57,764 bases of DNA. Source: an uncultured Pelagibacteraceae bacterium (GTDB lineage Bacteria > Pseudomonadota > Alphaproteobacteria > Pelagibacterales > Pelagibacteraceae). The position numbers were made by a program, and so were the translations under genes. Every line of letters begins with the position of its first letter. Positions within the stretch are counted from its first letter, which is position 1. This document shows positions 17,359 through 24,729 of this stretch, piece by piece. The notes beneath the pieces are model-generated. The model was not told where the DNA came from, searched no databases, and saw nothing but the letters and a program-made list of their open reading frames with translations. The DNA lies in assembly GCA_902526405.1 (NCBI GenBank), contig CABZKL010000003.1, forward strand, positions 1-57,764. The letters are read 5' to 3'.

Positions 17359-18243
17359 GTGAATAAAAATATTGTCATTATTACAGGTGGTGCAGGTTTC
17401 ATAGGTTCATCACTTATTAAGTTTTTAGTCAAAAGTAAAATTAAAGAAAAGATAATTAGTATAGATAATTATTCAACTGGATATACAAAAAATCATATTA
17501 GAAATAATCAGGTCAAGTATATAAAAGGAAATAATAAAAATATAGATAAACACTTAAAAAAATATAGAAAAAATATAAAAGTTATTTTTCATTTTGGAGA
17601 ATTTTCAAGAATTTATCAAAGTTTTATTAAATACAAACAATGTTTTGAATACAACATCCATCACTCATCTAAAGTTATTGAATTTGCAAATAATAATAAA
17701 ATTAAACTAATATACTCTGCAACTTCTAGTAATTTAGGAAACGATGGTAAAGATCAAGATTTATCCCCCTATGCCTGGTCTAAAACAAAAAATATAGAGT
17801 TAATTAAAAATTATAATAAATGGTTTGGGTTAAAGTATGAACTTGTTTATTTTTATAATGTTTATGGTTCTGGACAAATAATGAATTCCTCAATGTCAGC
17901 AGTTATTGGAAATTTTGAAAGCCAATATAAAAAAGGTCTACCACTAACCATAGTAAAACCTGGCACCCAAAGGCGAGACTTTACACATATAGATGATATT
18001 ATTTATGGATGTTATCTTGCCTGGAAAAAAGGTAATCAAAATGAATATATGCTTGGAACAAAAAAAACATATTCAATTTTACAAATAGCTAGGATGTTTA
18101 AAACCAAAATTAAATTTTTACCTCCAAGACCTGGAGATAGATCAGGCTCAACAATCCCAAACAATAATGCCCTTAAAATATTAGGTTATAAAGCTAAAAC
18201 AGATATAAAAAATTATATTAAAGAAATTGTAAAGAAAAATTGA
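17359..18243 (+). CDS. NAD-dependent sugar-nucleotide epimerase/dehydratase (GalE-like)
   Basis: Extended SDR acting on a nucleotide sugar, most like UDP-glucose 4-epimerases. The NAD-binding motif TGGAGFIGSS is at about 9-18, followed by SIDNYSTGY. Catalytic region: YSATSSNLG and YAWSKTK (YxxxK). RRDFTHIDDIIYG is typical of this family. Length is 294, slightly short of GalE. The start is GTG 17359, directly giving the Rossmann strand. Its stop overlaps the next ATG by 1 nt (TGATG). The exact sugar is uncertain. Confidence 0.85.
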   Translation: MNKNIVIITGGAGFIGSSLIKFLVKSKIKEKIISIDNYSTGYTKNHIRNNQVKYIKGNNKNIDKHLKKYRKNIKVIFHFGEFSRIYQSFIKYKQCFEYNIHHSSKVIEFANNNKIKLIYSATSSNLGNDGKDQDLSPYAWSKTKNIELIKNYNKWFGLKYELVYFYNVYGSGQIMNSSMSAVIGNFESQYKKGLPLTIVKPGTQRRDFTHIDDIIYGCYLAWKKGNQNEYMLGTKKTYSILQIARMFKTKIKFLPPRPGDRSGSTIPNNNALKILGYKAKTDIKNYIKEIVKKN

Positions 18244-19121
18244 TGTTTTCTATACTTATTCCAACTTTTAATAACTTAAAATATTTAAAATTATGTATCG
18301 AAAGTATAAAAAAGAATTCTAAATTTGATCATCAAATTGTAGCACATGTTAATATTGGTAATGATGGAACTTTAGATTTTCTTAATAAAGAAAATATTAG
18401 CTTTACATATACAGATTATAATTCTGGTATATGTGAAGGTATTAATAAGGCATCAAAATTATCTAAATTTGATTATCTACTTTATGCTCACGATGATTTT
18501 TATTTTAGTCCTAATTGGGATTTAATACTATTAAATGAGGCAAATGATATAGGTCATAATAAATTTTATTTATCTGGAGTTATGATGAATAATGGACCAA
18601 TTAAATTTGATTGTGGTGATACAAATTTAAATTTTAATGAGAGTAAATTTTTAAAAGAACACAGAAATCATAATTTTCATAATTTTCAGGGGTCAACATG
18701 GGCACCAATGTTAGTACATAGAGATTTATGGAATAAAGTTGGGGGGTTTAGTGAAGAGTTTTTTCCTGGAACTGGATCTGACCCAGATTTTAATATGAAA
18801 TTATGGAAAGAGGGTGTGAGAATATTTAAAGGTTTAAATAATTGTAAAGTTTATCATTTTGGATCTCTTGTTTTAAGAAAGAAGATAAATAAACTAAAAA
18901 AAAATAATAAGTATGGAAGTAGAGCAGGAAAGTTATTTTTACTAAAATGGGGTGTTACTATAAAATTTTTTAAAAAATTTTATTTAAGATCAAATGAATA
19001 TTACAAAGGACCTTTAAAAGAGCCAAAAATTAATTTTAACTATTTAATTAATTTGTTTTTATGCAAAATAAATTATTTTTATTTAAAAATATTTTATAGA
19101 AAGAGTAAATTAAAATTTTAA
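18243..19121 (+). CDS. Family 2 glycosyltransferase
   Basis: GT-A fold inverting transferase: SILIPTFNNLKYLKLCIES at the N-terminus, HVNIGNDGTLDFL, NSGICEGINKASKLS, then YAHDDFYFSPNWD with the DD metal/donor site near residue 82. SGVMMNNGPIKF and GGFSEEFFPGTGSDPDFNMKLWKEG mark the acceptor side with the usual catalytic acid region. I prefer ATG 18243 to the in-frame TTG three bases earlier. Part of the surface-polysaccharide cluster; substrate unknown. Confidence 0.88.
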   Translation: MFSILIPTFNNLKYLKLCIESIKKNSKFDHQIVAHVNIGNDGTLDFLNKENISFTYTDYNSGICEGINKASKLSKFDYLLYAHDDFYFSPNWDLILLNEANDIGHNKFYLSGVMMNNGPIKFDCGDTNLNFNESKFLKEHRNHNFHNFQGSTWAPMLVHRDLWNKVGGFSEEFFPGTGSDPDFNMKLWKEGVRIFKGLNNCKVYHFGSLVLRKKINKLKKNNKYGSRAGKLFLLKWGVTIKFFKKFYLRSNEYYKGPLKEPKINFNYLINLFLCKINYFYLKIFYRKSKLKF

Positions 19122-19137
19122 TTTTAAAACATATTTA

Positions 19138-19983
19138 ATGAAGATATTGATATTAGGATCAACAGGTATATTAGGAAAAACATTTAGATTATTTTTAACA
19201 AAAAAAAAAATTAAAAATACCACAATTGTTAGAATAAAAAATACGAAATATTATTATTTAAAAGATTTTACAAATTTTAATAAACTAAAAAAAATTATTA
19301 CAGAGATTAATCCTACTCATATAGTGAACTGTTTAGGTGTAACTAAATTTAATAATTCATTTCATTTTAAAAAACAAACTAAATTAATTAACACCAACCT
19401 ACCAAAAACTCTTTCAAATTATTGTAACAAAAAAAAAATTTATTTTATTCATATAAGTACTGATTGTGTGTTTTCTGGAAAAAAAGGATACTATTCGGAA
19501 AAATCATCTAAAGATTCAAAAGATTTGTATGGACTATCAAAAAGTAAAGGTGAAGTAAAAAATAATTATTCTAGTACTATTAGAACATCTTTCATAGGAC
19601 CTGAAACTAAAACACAAAAATCACTTTTGAATTGGTTTTTATCTCAAAAAGTTTACGTTAATGGATTTAGTAATGCTTTTTTTTCAGGATTGACCTCATT
19701 AGAGATAAGCTCAATTATTTATAAATATTTTATCAAAGAAAAAATGTTTTATAATAAAATAATAAATATCGGTGGTAATAGAATATCAAAATACTCTTTG
19801 TTAAAAATAATTGCAAAAATATTTAAAAAAAAAATCTATATAAAAAAATTTAGAGATTTTAAAATAGATAGATCTTTAGACAGTAGAAAATTTAGAAAAA
19901 TTTCGAAGTATAAAACCAAAACCTGGAGAATAATGGTAAAAAATATGTATAATTTTATGAAGAATCATAAATATAAGTACTAA
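19138..19983 (+). CDS. dTDP-4-dehydrorhamnose reductase-like protein (RmlD family)
   Basis: An SDR of the RmlD/RfbD type, reducing a 4-keto sugar nucleotide, probably for deoxysugar synthesis. It has GSTGILGKTF at residues 7-16, NPTHIVNCLGVTKF, FIHISTDCVFSGKKG and LYGLSKSKGE, where YxxxK is replaced by the pattern YGLSK, then IRTSFIGPE. The 281-residue length fits. The last 60 residues are lysine-rich and diverged. No rmlA, B or C gene is visible nearby, so rhamnose itself is not assured. An 87-bp gap follows. Confidence 0.8.
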   Translation: MKILILGSTGILGKTFRLFLTKKKIKNTTIVRIKNTKYYYLKDFTNFNKLKKIITEINPTHIVNCLGVTKFNNSFHFKKQTKLINTNLPKTLSNYCNKKKIYFIHISTDCVFSGKKGYYSEKSSKDSKDLYGLSKSKGEVKNNYSSTIRTSFIGPETKTQKSLLNWFLSQKVYVNGFSNAFFSGLTSLEISSIIYKYFIKEKMFYNKIINIGGNRISKYSLLKIIAKIFKKKIYIKKFRDFKIDRSLDSRKFRKISKYKTKTWRIMVKNMYNFMKNHKYKY

Positions 19984-20070
19984 GTATTGGTTAGTTGTAT
20001 TATTTATGGTTTATATAATATCTTAGCAAATGAAATTTTTAAAATTAAAGTTTTAATTTAATAAAGTTAA

Positions 20071-20871
20071 ATGAGTATTATAAATAAAAAATATGAAAAT
20101 TTAAGCCTGTATTCATCTGATTTTATGAATGCCAAACCTTACCCGCATATTGTTTTAGATAATTTTTTAGATAATGCTTTTTTTTCTAATTTAGATCTTG
20201 AAAAAATGAATATTAATCATGAAAAGGGTAGAACTTTTGATTCAGATATAGAAAAAAGTAAATGGACAAGTAAAAACGAGAAGTTATCGAATAGTCTTAA
20301 ACAAATAATAGACGAATTAAATAGTAAAAGTTTCCTAGAGAATTTGTATAATCTATCACATATCAAAGATTTATTCTCGACAACAGAAGGGAATACTGCT
20401 TTAGCTAATTATCATGAAATGTATAGTTCTGGTTTTTTAGGAACTCATGTAGACCACTCATCAGAACCATATACGGGTTTACCACATGTGTTGAATATAA
20501 TTCTTTACTTATCAAAAAAATGGGAGAAGTCGTGGGGAGGGTCGACAATACTTGCAAATCACAAAGGTACAAAAATAGAAAAATTGGTTGAATTCATACC
20601 GAATAGAGCAGTAATTTTTTTACATTCACCATTCACGTTTCACGGTGTTACAGAAATTAAAAATAATTTAAACAAAAGATCAACTGTTTATGTAGATTAT
20701 TATTCAAAAAATTTGAATCCATACAAACATCTAAATTTGAGTTTTAAAAATGTTTGGTTTAAACATCCAACTACATTTATCTTACCAAAATTTAAAGATT
20801 ATTTTCCAAAAAAAAATAGAGTTTATCTTAAAAAAATGTTGAAACACAAATTAAAATCATACTTAGCTTAA
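20071..20871 (+). CDS. 2-oxoglutarate/Fe(II)-dependent oxygenase
   Basis: A prolyl-4-hydroxylase-like dioxygenase domain with a complete facial triad: H126-x-D128 in GTHVDHSSE and distal H191 in FTFHGVTE, plus Arg203 in NKRSTVYVDYY to bind 2-oxoglutarate. NIILYLSKKWEKSWGG and IPNRAVIFLHS are the usual core strands. Enzymes like this occur in polysaccharide clusters and could hydroxylate a sugar or lipid, but the substrate cannot be told. It is 266 residues long, with the frameshifted methyltransferase gene 4 nt downstream. Confidence 0.85.
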   Translation: MSIINKKYENLSLYSSDFMNAKPYPHIVLDNFLDNAFFSNLDLEKMNINHEKGRTFDSDIEKSKWTSKNEKLSNSLKQIIDELNSKSFLENLYNLSHIKDLFSTTEGNTALANYHEMYSSGFLGTHVDHSSEPYTGLPHVLNIILYLSKKWEKSWGGSTILANHKGTKIEKLVEFIPNRAVIFLHSPFTFHGVTEIKNNLNKRSTVYVDYYSKNLNPYKHLNLSFKNVWFKHPTTFILPKFKDYFPKKNRVYLKKMLKHKLKSYLA

Positions 20872-20875
20872 TATC

Positions 20876-21529
20876 ATGAGAAATCTTTTCAGACTTTTTG
20901 TCCCACTGATAATAAATCCATATTATTATTTTAAGAAAATTAAAAAAAGAATGATTAAAAATCATTTTAATTATGAGAATGCTTTATATAATAAAGCGAG
21001 TTTCATTTCTTTAGCAATAGCTAATACTTTAAAAAAAAAATTACAATGAATGTAAATATTTAGAAATTGGCGTATTTGATAATAAGGTGTTTAATACTGT
21101 TCCATTACCAATCAATCAGAAAATAGGGGTAGACCCTCAAAAAAAGGGGGGGGGGGAACGCATAAAATGATAAGCGACGATTTTTTTAAATCAAATAAAA
21201 TTTTTTTTGATGTAATATTTATTGACGGTCTTCATAGTTACGATCAATGTAGTAACGATTGTATAAATTCAATGAAATTTCTTAATGAAGAGGGAATAAT
21301 TATCTTTCATGATATGCTTCCAAGATCAGATGTTGAGGAAAAACAAGACATGTCAGGCGATGTTTGGAAAGTAGCTTGTGGAATTTCAAAAATAAATGAC
21401 GCAAAATTTGTGATAGCAAATATAGATCAGGGCGTTGGTATTCTAAAGATTAAAAGAAATTCAAAATATTCTAGAATACCAGATATAAAAGAAAAAAAAT
21501 TTAGTGACTATATTAATTATTTTAAATAG
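20876..21529 (+). pseudogene. SAM-dependent methyltransferase frameshifted at A10 and G11 tracts
   Basis: A class I methyltransferase (Methyltransf_24-like) split in three. The N-terminal part starts at ATG 20876 and stops at 21047-21049, just after an A10 run (21031-21040). The middle part (from about 21042) lies in the +1 frame and encodes motif I (YLEIGVFDN) and IGVDPQK. The end resumes the first frame after a G11 run (21146-21156): MISDDFF, DVIFIDGLHSYDQC, IIIFHDMLPRSD. Removing one A and two G (or adding one G) would restore about 217 codons. It could be a pseudogene, a phase-variable gene or a sequencing artefact. Confidence 0.8.
21139..21156 (+). repeat. Homopolymer tract A7-G11 inside the methyltransferase gene
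   Basis: Seven A are followed by eleven G, inside the segment where the family has a short Gly-Gly-Thr loop after the acidic SAM-binding strand. It is by far the longest G run seen in this AT-rich window. Its length decides the reading frame of the downstream half. Confidence 0.9.
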
Positions 21530-21584
21530 GATCTTCCAATCGTAAATTGTCAAGAAGACTTAGATTTTATAAATAACAAATAGA

Positions 21585-22427
21585 TCACTTATCAAACTTA
21601 GATCTTTTAAATGAACTTAAACCTATTATAGAAGCAATCAATCCTTCTATTTTGAAGTATATATATTTAGATTTATTATATTTAATTGGTAAATTTATTA
21701 TTAATTGTAAGATATTTGTAATTAGATTAGGTAAACACAATATCAAAGCCCTTAAATAACCATCATATTTTTTATGATAATAAAATTTAGACCATTGTCC
21801 ATGCCATCCAGCTAGGAAGTATGCATATTCTCTCTCTTTTTTGTTTTTAAATGTTGCGGAACCGGAGCTTTTTTTTTCATGAAAATGGAATGAGTTATTG
21901 ACTGTATATAATTTTAAACTCATGTTTCTACATTTTGTAAAATAATCGTTATCCTCATAGTATAAAAAGATATTTTTATCAAAGCCTCCTATTTTTTTAA
22001 ATATTGATGTTTTAAATAACATTGCACCACCAGTTAATGTTTTTTTTTCTCCCAAAACAGTATTATATTTTTTATTTTTATTTTCTTTGTAATTTGGACT
22101 AATTGCTCCAAATTTCTTAATATTTTTACATCCCTTTAATAATAAACTCAAAGTATTTTTATAAATTACAGTATCTGGATTCATGGTAAAAAAGTATCTA
22201 GTTTTAACAAATTTTGATCCTAAATTAATTGCATTACCATAACCAATATTTTTTTGTAAAATTACTTTTGTATTTTTATATTTTTTTTCAACAATTTTTT
22301 TTAAATTTTCGTCATGCGAATTTTCAATGATTATTATTTTTATATCTTTTTTAAAATTATTTAAATGTTTAAAAATTTTGTTGCTTGATTTATAGGAGGG
22401 AATGACAATAGAAAGTAATTTTTTCAT
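21585..22427 (-). CDS. Family 2 glycosyltransferase (rhamnosyl/WbbL-like)
   Basis: GT-A transferase of 280 residues: LSIVIPSYKSSNKIF, IIIENSHDEN, the invariant-type NIGYGNAINLGSK, then FTMNPDTVIYKNTL with the NPD donor/metal site. GGAMLFKTSIFKKIGGFDKNIFLYYEDND is the classical acceptor/catalytic region with EDxD. A hydrophobic C-terminal stretch (LRALILCLPNLITNILQLIINL) likely touches the membrane. Its ATG overlaps the recombinase stop (ATGA), so the two are probably translated together. It is opposite in strand to the rest of the polysaccharide block. Confidence 0.88.
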   Translation of the reverse strand: MKKLLSIVIPSYKSSNKIFKHLNNFKKDIKIIIIENSHDENLKKIVEKKYKNTKVILQKNIGYGNAINLGSKFVKTRYFFTMNPDTVIYKNTLSLLLKGCKNIKKFGAISPNYKENKNKKYNTVLGEKKTLTGGAMLFKTSIFKKIGGFDKNIFLYYEDNDYFTKCRNMSLKLYTVNNSFHFHEKKSSGSATFKNKKEREYAYFLAGWHGQWSKFYYHKKYDGYLRALILCLPNLITNILQLIINLPIKYNKSKYIYFKIEGLIASIIGLSSFKRSKFDK

Positions 22428-23377
22428 ATCTTGATTTTATTTAGTGCGTTATTCTTAAAAATATTTGCTTCTCTTATATATCTTCTAACCATTTGAGTTG
22501 TTTTATGACCTGTCATGGCCATAATACTTCTTTCATCCGCACCAGACTCAGCAGCCACTGTTGCAAATCCGGCTCTCAAACTATGACCAGCAAAGTTTTT
22601 ATTTTCGATACCTGCTAAATTTAAATATTCTTTCATCAATAAAACGACTGACTGGTCTGTTAGTCTTTTATTAGTTAGTATTGAGCCTTTGGAAAATCTT
22701 CTAAAAATAGGTCCTGATTTGACTTTTGATATTTCCAACCATTTTTTTAAACTGGTTACAGGGCAATAAATTTCATTAGTAAAGTAGGGCAGGCCTTTAA
22801 TCATTCCTTCTCCAAATTGATCTGTCTTTGATCTTCTAATGATAATTTTAAGACCTTCAGGAACAAATTCTAAGTCCTCACGGTCAATTGAAATCAACTC
22901 AGTTCTTCTAAATCCACCTCCAAACCCCACTAATATAATTGATCTGTCTCTTAATTTTTTGATTTCTTCAACTTTTTGTTCATCAATTACATTAATTATA
23001 GATTTTAAATGATTGATTAATATAGGTTTTTTTCCTTTCTGAAAGCTTCCTTTAGTCCTTTTTATGCCTAATAAATTTTCAGTGATAATAGGATGTTTGG
23101 TATCTAAATAATGCCCTTTTAGCTTATGAACCATACTTATGGATACCAATCTTCTTCTCAAAGTGCTTACTTTTGAATTTTTGGATAGATGAGTTAAGTA
23201 AATAGAGATTATTTTTGGTTCTGTTGGTAAAGAATTTAAGCCATGCTTTGCGCAAAAAGCCCCAAAGTCTTTAAAATCTGATTTATAAGCTCTTAAGGTA
23301 TTATTTGCTTTTGAACTCTTAAGGTTATTTAAAGTAGCCTCATGAAGCGATTTAAGATCTGTTGTTAATTTATTCAT
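22424..23377 (-). CDS. Tyrosine recombinase / phage-type integrase
   Basis: Site-specific recombinase with all catalytic residues: R157 (FRRTE), K184 (RSKTD), H265 and R268 (GHSLRAGF), H291 (TGHK) and nucleophile Y300 (RRYIRE). An N-terminal SAM-like core-binding domain covers about 1-110. Numbering assumes the ATG at 23377 (317 residues); an in-frame TTG at 23395 would add 6. The C-terminal motif style resembles island/ICE integrases more than XerC/XerD. It is translationally coupled to the GT2 gene. Next to it lie a GC-rich hairpin element and the polysaccharide block, suggesting a mobile or formerly mobile island. Confidence 0.92.
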   Translation of the reverse strand: MNKLTTDLKSLHEATLNNLKSSKANNTLRAYKSDFKDFGAFCAKHGLNSLPTEPKIISIYLTHLSKNSKVSTLRRRLVSISMVHKLKGHYLDTKHPIITENLLGIKRTKGSFQKGKKPILINHLKSIINVIDEQKVEEIKKLRDRSIILVGFGGGFRRTELISIDREDLEFVPEGLKIIIRRSKTDQFGEGMIKGLPYFTNEIYCPVTSLKKWLEISKVKSGPIFRRFSKGSILTNKRLTDQSVVLLMKEYLNLAGIENKNFAGHSLRAGFATVAAESGADERSIMAMTGHKTTQMVRRYIREANIFKNNALNKIKI

Positions 23378-23456
23378 AATTACTATTGATAACAATTAAT
23401 TATCATTAGTAATATATTAGATGATTTTTAATGTCAATAGTTTAAAAAAATAAATT

Positions 23457-23633
23457 ATGGCTTCAATGAACGGATTAATAGAACCTAATTATTTTCTTAT
23501 TACAGCTATAGCTTTTGCAATTCTAAGCATTATTCAATATAAGAAAGCTGGAAAAACTATTGAGACAATATATTTGTCAATTCTATTTATATTTTTTCTA
23601 ATAAGCTATTTTATACTTGTGTTTGGTGATTAG
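23457..23633 (+). CDS. Small two-helix membrane protein, unknown function
   Basis: A 58-residue ORF from ATG 23457 to TAG 23631-23633. It has two hydrophobic stretches (YFLITAIAFAILSIIQY and TIYLSILFIFFLISYFILVF) joined by a short polar turn (KKAGKTIE). This is the pattern of a small hairpin membrane protein. I recognise no family. It is divergent from the recombinase with a 79-bp gap. Coding status is supported by the amphipathic layout and clear stop, not by homology. Confidence 0.5.
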   Translation: MASMNGLIEPNYFLITAIAFAILSIIQYKKAGKTIETIYLSILFIFFLISYFILVFGD

Positions 23634-23730
23634 AATTATCCCCATCATTCACAGGTCATAATCAAAAAATAAAAAAACAACTAAAAAGTGATACAAATAG
23701 ATAATATAGCTGGTATATTACAATTAATTA

Positions 23731-23869
23731 AGGGGCAACCCTTAACTGGCCAGCTGGAGAAAAACCGCAAGGAACAATTTCAGAGGGCAGAAAGTTTCGC
23801 GGGGGATCGCTGAACGCGCGAAGCGGGTGGCATGGCGATAGCGAGTCAACGACGTGCCTATAACTACAG
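23731..23869. other. GC-rich non-coding segment, possible structured RNA or att-type element
   Basis: Hand count over 23731-23870 gives 78 G/C of 140, and 43 of 70 over 23791-23860, in a region otherwise strongly A/T. No frame is open across it on either strand. It contains overlapping palindromes CTGGCCAG and CCAGCTGG (about 23746-23757) and self-complementary pieces (ATCGC with GCGAT, GGCA with TGCC in 23806-23859). It ends directly in a perfect hairpin. It matches no RNA family I can recognise. It may be an ncRNA, a recombination site for the nearby integrase, or a fragment acquired from a high-GC donor. Confidence 0.55.
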
Positions 23870-23895
23870 TTTTATGCACTGAAAAGTGCATAAAA
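23870..23895. repeat. Perfect 11-bp inverted repeat with GAAA loop
   Basis: TTTTATGCACT (23870-23880), GAAA, AGTGCATAAAA (23885-23895). All 11 pairs match and GAAA is a stable tetraloop on the plus strand. No T run follows on either strand, so it is not a typical intrinsic terminator. It caps the GC-rich segment and lies 32 bp before the alkyltransferase ATG. Confidence 0.85.
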
Positions 23896-23927
23896 ACGTG
23901 GTTTTTCTCATTAGAAATTACATATAT

Positions 23928-24197
23928 ATGTTTGGAACGAAATTTGAATTAAAAGTTTGGAACTTTTTAAAAACTATACCTAAGGGATCAGTCAAAACAT
24001 ACAAAGAGGTAGCTATTGCTATAAAATGTCCTAAATCGGCTCGTGCTGTAGCTAATGCATGTGCAAAAAACCCATATGCACCCAAAATACCGTGTCATAG
24101 AGTAATTAGATCTGATGGACAACTAGGTGGATACTCTGGTAGAGGTGGAATTAAGACAAAGCTACGTTTATTAAGATTTGAAAAAGTTGATATTTAG
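23928..24197 (+). CDS. Methylated-DNA--protein-cysteine methyltransferase domain protein (Ogt/MGMT C-terminal domain only)
   Basis: Transfers alkyl groups from O6-alkylguanine to its own cysteine. The 89-residue product is the Ada/Ogt C-terminal domain alone: TKFELKVWNFLKTIPKGSVKTY, the helix with the arginine finger (SARAVANACAKNP, Arg39), the active-site IPCHRVI with Cys56, then GQLGGYSG. An intact Cys separates it from alkyltransferase-like proteins, which have Trp there. The upstream GTG at 23886 lies inside the inverted repeat, so ATG 23928 is preferred. A candidate terminator follows 65 bp downstream. Confidence 0.88.
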   Translation: MFGTKFELKVWNFLKTIPKGSVKTYKEVAIAIKCPKSARAVANACAKNPYAPKIPCHRVIRSDGQLGGYSGRGGIKTKLRLLRFEKVDI

Positions 24198-24261
24198 TGT
24201 CATTTTAGGCCTATTTTATGGTCAAAAAACCACTAAAATCAACAATTTTTTGATATTTAAG

Positions 24262-24286
24262 GCTATTTTAGAATAAATAGCTTTTT
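24262..24286 (+). terminator. Candidate intrinsic terminator after the alkyltransferase gene
   Basis: GCTATTT (24262-24268), loop TAGAAT, AAATAGC (24275-24281), then TTTTT. The 7-bp perfect stem plus T run fits an intrinsic terminator; its low GC content makes it weak. Confidence 0.5.
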
Positions 24287-24729
24287 ACACCCTTCAGTTG
24301 TGCTATAAATCTATATAAGCCAAAATAAAGTATCTCTATGGCCTTTTAAAACACATATTCTATAACTGCATTGCTCTATTTTTTAATGATATCAAGGATC
24401 ATTTTAGAGTTAAATTTCAAAAAATTTTTATGAATTTTTGTTGCCCTACTCACTTATCCGATTACGTATTTTAAATTTTGTGATTAATAAGCTTAAAAAA
24501 CCATTGGTATTAAACAATTTTAGTATTAACATTAATTTTCTATAAAATTTTCTCAAATTTGTCATAATTTATTAAAAAATAATAGATATTAATTTTTTCA
24601 ATTTATAAGATAAAATTAAACTTTTACAAATTTATAAATATTTATTAAATTAAATAACATAATAATTACAATAGTTTATATTTAAATATTAAAGTAATAT
24701 ATTAGATACTAGTAAATATTTACTTACTA
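24287..24729. other. Long AT-rich intergenic region
   Basis: About 440 bp without a convincing ORF, one of the longest gene-free stretches of the window. It gets progressively richer in A/T toward 24720. A perfect palindrome AGTAAATATTTACT lies at about 24711-24724, just beyond the stop of the EamA gene. I see no tRNA, no second terminator and no recognisable RNA. It may be decayed coding sequence at an island edge. Confidence 0.5.

Noticed and set aside
19138..19983. Complete dTDP-rhamnose pathway
   Set aside because: Only an RmlD-like reductase is present; no RmlA, RmlB or RmlC partner is visible in the block.
14920..23395. tRNA-Glu 3' end as the attachment site of an island ending at the recombinase
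   Set aside because: I looked for a direct repeat of the tRNA 3' end (GATTCCCCTAGGGACC) near 23.4-24.7 kb and found none, so the island model has no att repeat to support it.
23731..23895. tmRNA, RNase P RNA or SRP RNA in the GC-rich segment
   Set aside because: None of the conserved landmarks is present: no T-arm GGTTCGA-type sequence with CCA, no GAGGAAAGTCCGGGC-like core and no GGAAG tetraloop arm of SRP RNA.
23870..23895. Intrinsic terminator
   Set aside because: The perfect hairpin is not followed by a T run on either strand; A and T runs are inside the stem.
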